A stretch of 64,000 nucleotides of DNA from Serripes groenlandicus (Eukaryota > Mollusca > Bivalvia > Cardiida > Cardiidae): assembly GCA_031761405.1 (NCBI GenBank), contig JASEVX010000005.1:34166869-34230868 (forward strand). Reading direction: 5' to 3'. Under the pieces are notes generated by a model that searched no databases, had not been told where the DNA came from, and saw nothing but the letters and a program-made list of their open reading frames with translations. Shown in pieces: positions 1 through 10,825 of the stretch. Both the position numbers and the translations under genes were made by a program. Each line of letters begins with the position of its first letter. Position 1 is the first letter of the stretch.

Positions 1-70
1 GTGATGCAAATCTGGCGCTACGCATCGTGTGGGTGCCTGTATAAGATATAATAATGCCCTATCTAAAATT

Positions 71-250
71 GAGACCATCTACAAGAAAACCAACATTTTC
101 GACTCTGCGTAAAGATTCAGCCTAAGCATGCACTGTTCGCCTCATGTGCGTGTTTTGTTTCTGTACCTCCATATCCCTGTGTCGGTCCCTATTATCTGAG
201 TCGATACATTACGCAGAGTCTATACTGCTGGTTTTCTCGTGGAACGGCTC
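71..250. mobile_element. Short inverted-repeat element, family G (copy 1)
   Basis: The left end reads GAGACCATCTACAAGAAAAC and the right end, reverse-complemented, reads GAGCCGTTCCACGAGAAAAC. Both continue into a shared CTCTGCGTAA block, so the ends are terminal inverted repeats of roughly 40 bp. The interior has no coding potential. Better-preserved members lie at 2490-2726, 36532-36778, 39809-39946 and 52354-52611. I recognise these ends from bivalve sequence; the transposase superfamily is unknown to me. No clear target-site duplication is visible around this diverged copy. Confidence 0.7.
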
Positions 251-2489
251 CAATGGTATTTTGGCTACCAACATCAAGATTAATATGTGGACAAGTGAAA
301 GAATAACGAAACCTTATGAATGAATTAAAATACGGGGTTAATGTCCAGTTACATGTAGTAAATGTTCCTTTTTTTCCAACAACATTTACATTTCTGTTTG
401 AATTACCATGGATGTCCTTTGTGCAAGAAGATATCCATCGATTCAACCCAGAGTCATAATAACATTGAAATATCCTCATGTCTGCAATGAGAATTGAACT
501 ATAAATTGTGTGAAAGATTGTGATCAGGAGCAGACATTAACGGCAGACTCCAAATCGACTATTCAATTCATATAAAGTATGATTGAGTTGTTACAATCCA
601 AAGGGACTCCTGTTCTATCGGCAAACCATGGCGAATTAAGTAATCGTGTGTACATACGCACTATTTCTCCTGATAAATTGAATTCTAACAACTCAAAGAT
701 GCCCTATAACATATATCTGCAATGGATCCAACTCCATACCTATATATGTTGTGTTTTAACGTGTATTCAAATACACTAAGTTAGAAAGCTCCTGTCACGT
801 TAAACCGCGTCCGACGGGTATGAGGCTCGTTGCATCTGCAAGAAGTGAAGACCTAAGTGAGTCTGTGTATATGCATAGTCTCACCAGGTGTTCACTGTTC
901 GCTTAGCTGGTATAGTGGACACATATGCAACTTTTGACTATAAGATCTACCGCGATATTTATAGAATCATCCTTTGTTGTCTCGTTACAGAGTTAAATAC
1001 TTCCCTATCGTTTGATGCGACCCATACGTAATTCCTTGAAGGGATAACAAGGATCAAGAACAGCGATTAGAAATGTGACGCATCAGGCAAATAAGGCTCA
1101 TTGTCTCCAGTTATATAGACAATAATGCATCGGGGCTACGTATATAATATTATGTCAAGGGTAACATTTCATGTACACGGTTTTGGACAGTGACTATTCT
1201 AGTCCGACTGTGAGTACCCTCAGTATCGCCGGGGTTTTGGGACGTCTTTGCTGACATCTTGTACCGATCAGTGTTCGATATGTAGATAACAATGGTTCCT
1301 AATGTATTTTGTCGTACATTTTAAGAGTCAGACATGTCTGTCCTTATGAGAAGACTTTTCAAATGTCGATCACTGTCTTCGCTGTGTAGAGAATATGCTT
1401 CTTGGTCGAATACACCTTTCTTTTGCGCCATGTCACAAGACAATCAAATTTTGCGATTATTGCAATCACATATCTCACTCACGATTCGTATTGGCGCAGT
1501 GTTATAGGGATCTTTCCTGTTCTCGATCCAGTAGTCCATGCAATATTGGAGCCTTTTGATATGTACGCACTTTTATGTAACTAAATTCTCCGAAGTTCGG
1601 TTTTCATACGGCCATGCTCAAGTATGATCCTTATGGTGTCTTTCAAATATATTTTCTTCAGTTTTCCGCCAGTCTAATATATAGTAGGGACAGTACATGC
1701 TGTAACGGTACACTCGGGTTTGCCGAAAATCGCCGATTTATGACGTGTTCCGAAATGCGATGCTGTAACCAAAGCGAACCCGTGGCCTTATAGAGGGTCA
1801 ACCAGGCAGTTGGCTTCAGCTTCAGATGTGTGGTAAAGCATTTATGATGTACATTTACAAAACCCAATCATATGGTATTTGTGACCGGTTAACGTAGTTC
1901 AAGATCGATATGCGCATAAGCACAGCTCGATCTGAGTACACAACTCGAGAGTTGGTCACACACAGTTTCAAGAATTATGTCCATTCGGATTAGAATGCAT
2001 GGAAGTCCATGCATGCAGGTTTGTTTCTTTATGTGTTAGTATACACTAAGATTGATTTGCTTAGAGCATGGTTCTTTTTTTGATATGAATTGTCTAATGA
2101 CACACATTCTAACTTTATATTCGTCTTACATAATCATAATGTATTTTCACCGGTAGAAGCATTTATCATCGATTTATATGAGACACTGTTGGCGAAAAAT
2201 GAAATACACTTGTTAATTACGTAGGACGGTCGAATGTTTGAACCTAGAGGATTTTAGACCTTGTGTTGAAGGTCCGATCCCCGTACACAGCGACCATGTG
2301 TGAATGATTTACAGAAATACATTTAATACTCTTTAGTCATCGGGGGATACTTGATAAGCTATCAGTCAGCCTTATATAACTGAAACATTGTTGATAATGG
2401 CTTAATAATTATATATAAGATACGTAGTGCAATAAGCAACCATTGATTCCAAAGTGAAACATTTGTCATTTTCGTAACAATACACATTT
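251..2489. other. Unassigned AT-rich sequence
   Basis: No gene, RNA or transposon recognised. Short open frames (up to 69 codons) show no recognisable domain, splice context or codon pattern and are treated as chance. Confidence 0.5.
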
Positions 2490-2726
2490 GAGCCATCCTA
2501 CGAGGAAACCAGCATTGTGGACTCTGCGTAAAGTATTGAGCTGGATCAGCCTAAGCACGCCGCGCAGGCTAACATTACCAGACACTTCTCGCCTCCTGTG
2601 GATTTTCTGTTTCAGAAATCATTACTCTATACTTCAATCACCCTGAGACGGAATGTGCAGGCCCGGATTGTCTGGGTTGATACATTACGCAGAGGCCATA
2701 TTGTTGGTTTCCTCGTGGCACGGCTC
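2490..2726. mobile_element. Short inverted-repeat element, family G (copy 2)
   Basis: A 237-bp copy with good terminal inverted repeats: GAGCCATCCTACGAGGAAAC on the left, and GAGCCGTGCCACGAGGAAAC on the right when reverse-complemented. The arms extend inward through the CTCTGCGTAA block and a CTGGATCAGCCTAAGC block. ATTT lies directly outside each end and fits a 4-bp target-site duplication, the same size shown by the empty-site comparison for the 39809 copy. Confidence 0.8.
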
Positions 2727-3669
2727 ATTTTACTTTTACAGATATTTTATCTATTGACTTTTTACCATTCATGACTAAAGCCAAGGCTACTTAAGAAAGA
2801 GAAAGTGTGTAATAAAATAACGACTTTCTTAAGATGATTGATTTTTCATAGGATTCAACTTTTTTTGATATAAACACATGCACATAGAGAAACCCTGTGC
2901 ACGCTGTGAGGAGGTACATGTTGATCTGTGTCTTTTCTGAACACTATTTCCGACAGACGGCTTTAGTAATACGGTTTACAAGAAAGACAATACTATTGAT
3001 CGATTCAAATTATTTTGTGGACAGTACGTCTGTATTAAATATCAAAATTGGCATAAATGTAACTGGGAACCGTATCGTCTAAGTTTTAAAGATCATTATG
3101 TTTTAATGCGAATATAAACTTACGTTGCAGTTTATTTTTGTTTTCTTTATATTTTTGTTTTGAGATGTTTTTGGGTTTTTTAACATATACAGACAAAATA
3201 TCTTCAAAAAGGTGTGATTTTAAAGATGTTGTGTCCTTATTTTCTTTTATTTACGAGAGCCTTATCTTGGTACTTCCTATGGAAGGCAACTATTTATGTT
3301 ATGTATAATATGGTGCTTGTACTATTCATAATTAACGATCGTGTCAGCTTTGTAAAAACTTTGAACCGTATCTCTTGTGATTGCATATATTTATGTTTTA
3401 GCCCTGTTGACATAATGTAGGCTTTGTTTACCACCTGTTACTCTCAATCGTTAGGTAATATCCTATCTCTGCAGCTGTCATTGATTTAAAATCCGTACAT
3501 TATTTCATTATAATGAAGGACATTTAACATTGAAGAACAATAAAACCACAATAATGCTCTAAAGGGAATGGGTTGTTGGGGGCGTTTTCGTGAAAGAGCT
3601 ATTTTATAATCACTTTCCAAACAAGTAGCATAATGACTGGACGAACAATCAACGGAGGGCATAATTATA
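2727..3669. other. Unassigned sequence
   Basis: AT-rich; no recognisable gene or repeat. Two short open frames (61 and 68 codons) have no supporting features. Confidence 0.4.
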
Positions 3670-3861
3670 TTAACCCTTTCTCTCAAATAGACGCTTTCTG
3701 AAAACATGGCGACAATAGAAGAAATTGCTCAAAACGATTGGTCACCATGTTTTCAACTCTATTCAAATAATGACCTCTCATTTAAAGGGATTTTCTTGTG
3801 CTTTTGCCTAGACGTTTTTAAAGTCGTCTGCTGCAGATTGTTATATGTGGGAAAGGGTTAA
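3670..3861. mobile_element. TTAA-flanked piggyBac-like MITE (copy 1)
   Basis: A 192-bp element bounded by TTAACCCTTTC on the left and GAAAGGGTTAA on the right. TTAA target sites with CCCTTT termini are the hallmark of piggyBac-type elements (established knowledge); assignment of this non-coding element to that group is inference. The right side carries the family core GTCGTCTGCTGCAG and TATGTGGGAAAGGG. Other copies are at 19445, 24439, 34678, 41961, 50536 and 53621. Confidence 0.7.
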
Positions 3862-4264
3862 ATCTGACAAAACATGTAATGAGAAAAAAGAAATTTCTCA
3901 AAATACGTCGCAATAGTTAACCATGTTTTCCTGTAGTACTTGATAAAACTTATCGAATCTCGTTCTTGTCGGTATTTATGTAACTGATAGGTTCCAGCCA
4001 TCTTGTCAATCTGCTCAGACTTATCAGTTACGACACAAGTTGCCGGATAACGTCTAGAGGTTGGCAACCATGGTATCGGTGAAGTCTGGATGTTTCAATA
4101 GCAACTGTTTCGGGATATTTTCACAGCATAAATATTGTTCAATGTGTTGATATCGAAAATACACACGGCATTGTTTATTCCTTAATCTTGCTGTACAAAT
4201 GGCATTACAAATTCAAGTCTGTGACGGGCTACTTTATGGTCTTATTTATAAACACAATATGTAG

Positions 4265-4803
4265 TTTGGGATATGCCCAAGGCCATTCCTTTGATTAAGT
4301 CTGCTGTTTAGGATACATAGGAAGAACGCCACCGGGTTCATTAATTCTGATATTTGAAATATTTTGAATAATATCAATCTTTTGTCAGTTTGACAATATC
4401 AGTGGTTATGCAGTGCGGAAATTCTTCAACCAGGCCATAGTTTTCATCAAGGCTAATGTTTTATTTGGAATGCAGTCTGGGAATTCATTCAATGCCACCG
4501 TTTTATTTTGGATTTCAGCTTGAGAATTCATTGACAATGCCAATGTTTTTAAATAGTATGTAGTTCGGGGATTCTTTAACAATGTCAATGTTTCAGTAAG
4601 TCTGTAGTTATGGGGATCTGGATAAGGAGCACTGAATTGATTGTTTTTCCACTTTAGAATATTATCAAGGTCATTTTGTTGTTGTCTATCGACTGGGATA
4701 TCTTCAATAAGATTAATGATTTATAGTTCAGAAAACACTTCTAAGGCCATCGTTCTGCAATTTCGAATATCTTGAACAAAACTCTGATTTAATTAAGTCT
4801 ACA
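4265..4803. repeat. Diverged ~47-bp minisatellite, left part
   Basis: Successive blocks share a theme: AATTCATT or GATATTCTT, then GAACAATGCCAATGTTTT, then a GTCTGCAGTT-like stretch. Well-aligned blocks near 4471, 4516 and 4560 give a spacing of about 45-47 bp. The copies are substantially diverged. The same theme resumes at 5829-6010, beyond the element at 4804-5828, so the array appears to have been split by that insertion. Confidence 0.55.
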
Positions 4804-5828
4804 ACAAGAGAAAGTTGATGCAAGGCATCAATGTCGCCGGAAAACACTGCATTGATTTATTTATGTATTCTTGACTTTCCTTAGTCTATTCAAACATTTG
4901 CTTATAAATTTTATATTCATACCTATACATTAGGGTATCTATACAAAATTAACGAAATGTGTACACATTTATCTTGGCTTAAATTTAATTTTGCTGTTGT
5001 TACTTATTTAAATAATAGTATTCATTCATATAATTTCAATGTTTGTCAATCTTATTCGAATCACAAGGTAAATATCCTGGTATTGCTTTAAAGGGAGGTA
5101 ATTTGAAGAAAACAAAAGTCTTCAAAAGGAGAAATATATCAGCATTACCGTCTACAGTTTAAATTGTTCTATTGTTTGTGGATTTAAAAATGTTCTTTTT
5201 TTCTTATTTCTACATGTACAACGAAATATTGCGGCTTCTCTTTGACGCTTTGCGTCAAACATTCGTCTTGTACTTGTCTAAAATAAAATAATATCACTCG
5301 CTTTTTCATATCGAAATGCGCATGCGCGAAAATCGATGTTAAAGGTCACGAAACTACACAACAGAATAGGGTCTATATTTAGCTTAGAAACAGTTCCTAC
5401 TTTAGATATTCATGGATTAACATTATTAAATGAATTCTACACAAATCAAGACATCTCTTTGAACATGAAAACAACATTTAGTAAGTTAAAATTGCTATTA
5501 AAAGGAGAATCCGAAATTGACCTCAATGATGACACATAAGAGTCTGCATTAGGGGGTTTTGGTTCACGTCTTGAAGGGACCACTTTTGTCTTCGTAAATA
5601 AGACAAAAAACTTAAATGCGAGTGAAATAAAAAAAAATGCAAACATTAAAAAATCGGAATATTTATTTCATTTTAGATGTGTCATTTATTAGTGTTCGTA
5701 AACAACCACAATTGTAATATGTTCAAATCATCTAGATTTGTTTCTTTCTAATAATAAGCCGCCCTCCCATGTGATTTCCGAAAACCTATTTTAATAAAAT
5801 AGAAGTCGTGGGCTTCTGCCCGGCGACT
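4804..5828 (+). mobile_element. Hairpin-bounded repeat element (copy 1)
   Basis: A ~1-kb element whose two end regions recur in opposite orientation at 21875-23187. The left end starts ACAAGAGAAAG and is followed at once by a perfect 7-bp hairpin (TTGATGC, 3-nt loop, GCATCAA) at 4815-4831. The right end is a GC-rich hairpin, AGTCGTGGGC-TTCT-GCCCGGCGACT, at 5804-5828. An additional 8-bp hairpin (TTTGACGC/GCGTCAAA) lies near 5228-5246. Homology between copies covers the terminal ~50 bp on the left and ~455 bp on the right (5374-5828); the interiors differ. It interrupts the ~47-bp minisatellite, which brackets its limits. A terminal hairpin near a CTAAT motif recalls Helitron 3' ends, but the spacing is not typical, so the class is left open. 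Confidence 0.6.
5374..5539 (+). other. Exon-like open segment inside the hairpin-bounded element
   Basis: Homology between the two element copies begins around the sequence GAATAG|GGTCTATATTT here. An open frame runs from 5336 to 5539 (67 codons, with a methionine at 5336). Within it the sequence ACATTTA|GTAAGT (near 5477-5489) matches a splice donor, and that donor is conserved in the inverted copy (ACATTCA|GTAAGT). The segment could therefore be a captured exon beginning after an AG and ending at GTAAGT. In the other copy the frame is degraded by frameshifts and stops. The encoded peptide is not recognised. Chance remains a reasonable explanation. Confidence 0.25.
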
Positions 5829-6010
5829 AATAATGAATATCATCAAAGCCGCAGTGTAGATTAAGTATGTAGTTGGGGGGGATATCTTGAACAAGACCAG
5901 TATTTGCACCAATTCTGCATTTTCGGATATTATGAAAAAAGTCTCTGTTTTGATTAAGCCTCCTGTTTCAGATATTGCCACTGCCTCTGGTTTGACTGGT
6001 TCTACAGTTT
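5829..6010. repeat. Diverged ~47-bp minisatellite, right part
   Basis: Blocks such as GATATCTTGAACAAGACCAG and GTCTCTGTTTTGATTAAG repeat the theme of 4265-4803. They resume within a few tens of bases of the right hairpin at 5804-5828. Confidence 0.5.
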
Positions 6011-7029
6011 GTGGTATTCCCATTGCTGTGCGTTAGTAATGTATCCCATATTGGGTTTCTATTTGCAAAGCTCATATATATTTGTAAGGACATCAGCATA
6101 TTATTATTAATTTTTATTTGCATTTTGTGTGTGGATGAAAATGATGTAAAACAAATTAGGAAAATGATACATTGTCCATTAAATTTAGAGCCTCTGTATG
6201 GAACAGTTTCTTCATTTGTTGTCGTAACATTCGCCCATATATTTATTTTGAATCGAATTGAATATTATTTAATTTTGTATAGGCTCAGAGCTAAACATAT
6301 CCAATAGATAAAGTGTTACATATCAAATTAACCAATCCAATTTCTGACAATGTGAAAAATCTCGGTTCAGAAAATCACCCGGTTATTTAATTTTCTCATT
6401 TCTATTCCGGCAGCGTTCGTAATATGTCAGACGGAATCGATTTGAATTCACTTTTGATTAAAGTCAAACTATAGTAAGCGGTGCTAGAATATCAACTGTT
6501 TTGTTCTTAAACAGCCCTGATATCTGATATATTGCCCCCGATTTCTTCTCGAATGGCGACTTATATCTACGGGTCTCCTAAGTTCGTGAACAGAAGCATT
6601 AAAATAAACTACATTGTCGAGTACTAAATGAATCGCTAGAAATCAGAAAAAAGTGACATATTTCTCAATTGACTACTTATCCAATGTCATGGGAGAAAAG
6701 AATGAAAACAATGACGCCAGCATCTAAGTTAGATCACGAAGTTGGAAAGCTCTACGATATATATAGATGCTTAGACAGGTTTAAAATTTAACATTAAGTG
6801 CTTTTTCATGCCGTGTGTTATATTGGCGAAGCGAATTTGTTCGTTAACAATTTTGGTCGAACCTAATGGGAAATTCATGAAGCCTTGCAGGTGATATATT
6901 TAGATAATTAAATTTAAATTTGCTTTCCGAGCGATATCACCCATTGTCTTACACTATACTATATTATTTCAGTAAATTATTGAAAACTAAGAACGGATTG
7001 CAGTCCGATATTCATCATTGTTTCAAACA
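6011..7029. other. Unassigned sequence
   Basis: A 98-codon open frame (6011-6307, plus) is rich in hydrophobic residues, as expected of AT-rich DNA read in a frame rich in ATT/TTT codons. No recognised gene or repeat. Confidence 0.4.
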
Positions 7030-7275
7030 AAGAGTTATATAAATGGATTATCATTTAAATCTGCTTCCTTCGTCCTTTTATAGTTATACTGGTCATGAGA
7101 CGGTTAAACTAAAGAAAACTGAACAATCATAAATTTGATATTAGCTAGAGGTATATATAAATGTATTGTCAATTAAAACTGCTTCTTTCGTCCTTTTCTA
7201 GTTATACTGGTTTTACAAATGTTAAACATGAACACAACTGAACAATCATTAATTAGATATTAGTGCGAGGTATAA
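7030..7275. repeat. Tandem duplication, ~118-bp unit, two copies
   Basis: TATATAAATGGATTATCATT at 7036 recurs as TATATAAATGTATTGTCAAT at about 7154. It is followed in both by CTGCTTC-TTCGTCCTTTT, TAGTTATACTGGT and AACTGAACAATCAT. Two diverged copies in direct orientation; no function inferred. Confidence 0.75.
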
Positions 7276-8159
7276 TTTGATTCGTAAATACAGAAACTTC
7301 TCGTATTACACAAATCTCTAAATTATTGATGACATTGATTAATTGAGAATTATGTGTGGATTGATTATATTCGTTTCTGTGTTACAATGTTATGTGATAA
7401 AACAGGCAGTGGATCATTTCAACTATACATACTATTCCTCTGGACAGGAGGTGGCCACAGCCAATGATACAGATGTTTTATATGAACTGCGTACGTGTTG
7501 TCAAGGACATAAGTTCAAGGTCATATTACATACAAATGACGTTGCCATTGCGATTAAGTGCGTTCTTAGATGACGGCAGATGGTACCGTGAACCGATGGT
7601 GATTTAGTTGTAGAGACCACCTTTATATGTAATGCATATGAAAAATGTGTTCAACCTTAAGATATTACACAAACGTTGACATGTTGGTATCCTAGTATAG
7701 GATGTGTTTATTCGTCAAATAAAACCTGACCATGCCCTTTGTGCAAATAGCTTAGCATTGTGATGATCACCCTTGTATAGCAACTCCTTCACGTATAAGA
7801 AAAATATGGTGAACATAATTATACGAAGCTAAGATTATACGAAATACTGACACGACATAACATCTGAAATCCTTTTCTAAACGTTGGAATAAGGTAATAA
7901 GTGTAAGTTCGTGTACGTTTTCCAATACTGTAAATGTTCTTTGTTCATACTTGAAATTACTGGAGACGAAACTATAATATCTAACTATGCTGTACTAGCC
8001 GAAAATTCAGTTCGAAAAACTATTTCCAAGATTGATTTCGTTAAAAGGTCAGATAACATCATACATCGGAATATGCATGTACTCGTAGCCTATACTCTGA
8101 AATACGAATCACCTCTAGTTCCCGAAAGTGTGCAATATCCGAAGGTTGTCAATTACATG
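7276..8159. other. Unassigned sequence
   Basis: Open frames of 76 and 94 codons (7343-7573 and 7911-8195) have no recognisable domain. The second runs into the TA microsatellite, which argues against it being real. Confidence 0.4.
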
Positions 8160-8183
8160 TATATATATATATATATATATATT
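8160..8183. repeat. (TA)n microsatellite
   Basis: About twelve TA dinucleotides in a row. Confidence 0.95.
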
Positions 8184-8406
8184 CCATACTTATAAATTCA
8201 ATAACTATCAAATAATTGTTTTCTGTAAAGTTGGGTCTATTGATCTCTGATAAAAAGAAATATTAAAGGATAGTGTATATGAACTGTCAAGTTGCACCTC
8301 GATAATCGAATAGCATAACAAGTAATGACAGGAGAAAACCCATTGGTCTACATGTGCAATGTGTAACTCTTCTAATATTATAGATACGTCTCTTCTAATG
8401 TAAAGC

Positions 8407-8639
8407 AGCCAGTTACAAGCTCGGTCGGGAGCGTCGCGGGCTGTCAATCCAAGGGTTGTGAGTTCGAATCCCAGCTTGACCAACTTTCTTTCCGTTGTTT
8501 CACAAAAGACACTGTGACATGCGTCATTCGTCTCTCAACAATGGGCTAACATTCTATGTGGAAAAGCAGCCAGTTGCTCAGAAAGTATGTTGCGTTGAGA
8601 ACTGGTATGAGAAAGCCAGGTAACGCACGAGTAGGTGAA
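8407..8639 (+). mobile_element. SINE family 1, lacking its 3' tail
   Basis: A tRNA-derived SINE. The head carries a B-box-like GGTTGTGAGTTCGAATCCC, preceded by GCGTCGCGGGCTGTCAATCC. The body matches the full copy at 21361-21654: TTTCTTTCCG, GACATGCGTCATTCGTCT, GGAAAAGCAGCCAGTTGCT, GAGTAGGTGAAC. It stops at GTAGGTGAA(C) without the GCCGTGATATAACTGA tail. It is flanked by perfect 12-bp direct repeats CTAATGTAAAGC (8395-8406 and 8640-8651), which look like target-site duplications. Confidence 0.85.
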
Positions 8640-8937
8640 CTAATGTAAAGCGATCACAGTTGAATTTCATGTGACTCTTTGTTTTGCACATACTAACATG
8701 AGCATTCACCTTTAGCATTTTAAACAAGACAAACAAACATTGAAAACAAAATAGTATCGAAAAGAAGAGTCTAAAGCAATATTGGAAAAGGACAAATTAC
8801 TAGCAAAGAAGGGTTTTCCTCTTTTCTCCAGAATGTATTTAACTTCGAGATAAAAGTTCCACTCTTCAAACTACAAATGTGTAACACATATTTACTGGCA
8901 AGTTTTTGTGTAAGAATGATATTCTTCAATTTATAGA

Positions 8938-9085
8938 TGAGACGACTCGCGGCACGACGGTCATGGCGGAGTAAGGCACATTTCCTTGCCTAGTACTGGT
9001 ATGTTTACGTAGGGATCATGAATATGTGAAATGTCGCCGTGATATAACTGAAATAACGTTGGAAACGGTGTAAAATACCCCAATA
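8938..9085 (+). mobile_element. SINE 3' fragment with shared tail
   Basis: The right half contains the common SINE tail in diverged form (GTCGCCGTGATATAACTGAA, then GGTGTAAAATACCCC, then CAATAAAACAAAA). The left half (GACGACTCGCGGCACGACGG, GGTCATGGCGGAG) is not clearly from family 1 or 2, so this may be a third SINE type or a truncated copy. Confidence 0.65.
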
Positions 9086-10825
9086 AAACAAAAGATGAGA
9101 TGAACATGTTCTTGTTTATGAACGGCGCTACAAAATAAAAACACTGGTTATTGGCGAACAGTTTAGACCGAGATCGTCATGCACATGTGAACGGTCTGAT
9201 CTGAATCTGCACTATTATGTCATAAATAAAAGAACCATTCAAGAAGCATTTGTCGTAGGAAACATTTAGATCACTTTGCATGTATGGCAAATTGGTCAAA
9301 CTGACATGGTTTGTTTGCGAAGAGCGCATGTCGCCTTCTCATTCAGGTTCGTTTTAGTTGTTCAACGAAATCCTTTCTCCTTACTCATCTCCTATTACGT
9401 TGTAGGTTTCCATTAGAAGGGTGAAGGGTTTGTGGCAAAACAGCTCAAGAAGTATGATAAACGAGTCTTTGTCTCAGGATGTAGTCACATTCGTTTTGCA
9501 TTAAACCCACGATATATAATCAGTTCAAGCAGTATGGCCGTTTGGTACTTTGTGCGCACAGATGACAGGGAATTCATGTTATTATAATAGTCATAACACA
9601 AATACATGTAAATGTAATGGTATATATTTTCTGCATCTTGTTACAGTGTGTAGTTCTGTTTCGTTTCGTCATTTAGAAAACATTCATATGTAATTATTCA
9701 TATTACGATTCTTACGAGCGAAAATATACGTATTACCTGTGGGTTAATAATTAAAAGCGGATTTTAGTCATACAAACAAATTAATTCGCTTTCTTGAAAA
9801 GATATATATGAAAATGTGATCGGAAAACAAAATAATGATCATGTTATTTACATTAATATTCTTGTCCAAATTTTATATTTACAATCAAAGAAATGTATGT
9901 TAATGTTGTATGGTAAATGAACATTTCAGAATGTGTTATCGTATATGATAAACATGTAGTTAAGCTTTATGAAAACCATGAAAATACAAACAGACTGAAA
10001 CAACCTTTAACGTGTCCATCACGTCCATTCAAATAAACAGTATCCATTATGTTGTATTTATTAAGCCTTTTTGGCCAATTTCATTGTTTTAAACTAGCTT
10101 TAATAATATAATACCGCATTTTCCTGTAATCATAAAACGTTTTCGAAGACTTTAGATATGTTGGTAATTGAAAGAATAACAATATAAATGATTCTAGGAT
10201 AAATACGCATGTAAGTATATGTTGTACACTTTATAGATCTACGTTTTATTTGGTTATGAATGAAAATAAAAGAGTATTTGCGGTTTGTCTGTGTACACAG
10301 TAGTTTTGTCTTGTTTTATAAATCTCAAATTAAAATAGTATATCGAATTATTTGCACGTTTGACACACTTAATAAACATACATAACTACAACACAGTACA
10401 TCGCATCGATTGTTAGCCACAACGTCTAATGATATGACCAATGATGTTTCAGATTGAACGCTAACTAATTGTCGGCGAGTAGTATCTGACGGGAAGAAGG
10501 AGACCAAAGACGAGAAGATGATCAATCAGTCTGATAAAATGATTTCCTGTCTATCCATCTGCCATAATCAGGTTTCCGATCCCTGGACTGTCAGAGGCTG
10601 CGTATCAAGGACGTCCACAGAGAGGCAGGTAGAACACAATTTCGGACGTCTCGAGGCTTGGCGTATCATTGTTTTTGCCTACAGTAAAGATTCAGGTTAG
10701 CCTGGGCATGCGCACGTTTTCAACAGCTTTCTGTCTCTCCGCGTGCATGAAGTATGAACCCCGAAGTAAGTTCATCCGTTATACTAGTAATAACTGGTTG
10801 TCATGACTTACTTTTGTTTGTTCTA
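9086..10825. other. Unassigned AT-rich sequence
   Basis: No gene or repeat recognised. Two short frames near the right end (10325-10525 minus, 10518-10700 plus) have no supporting evidence. Confidence 0.4.
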
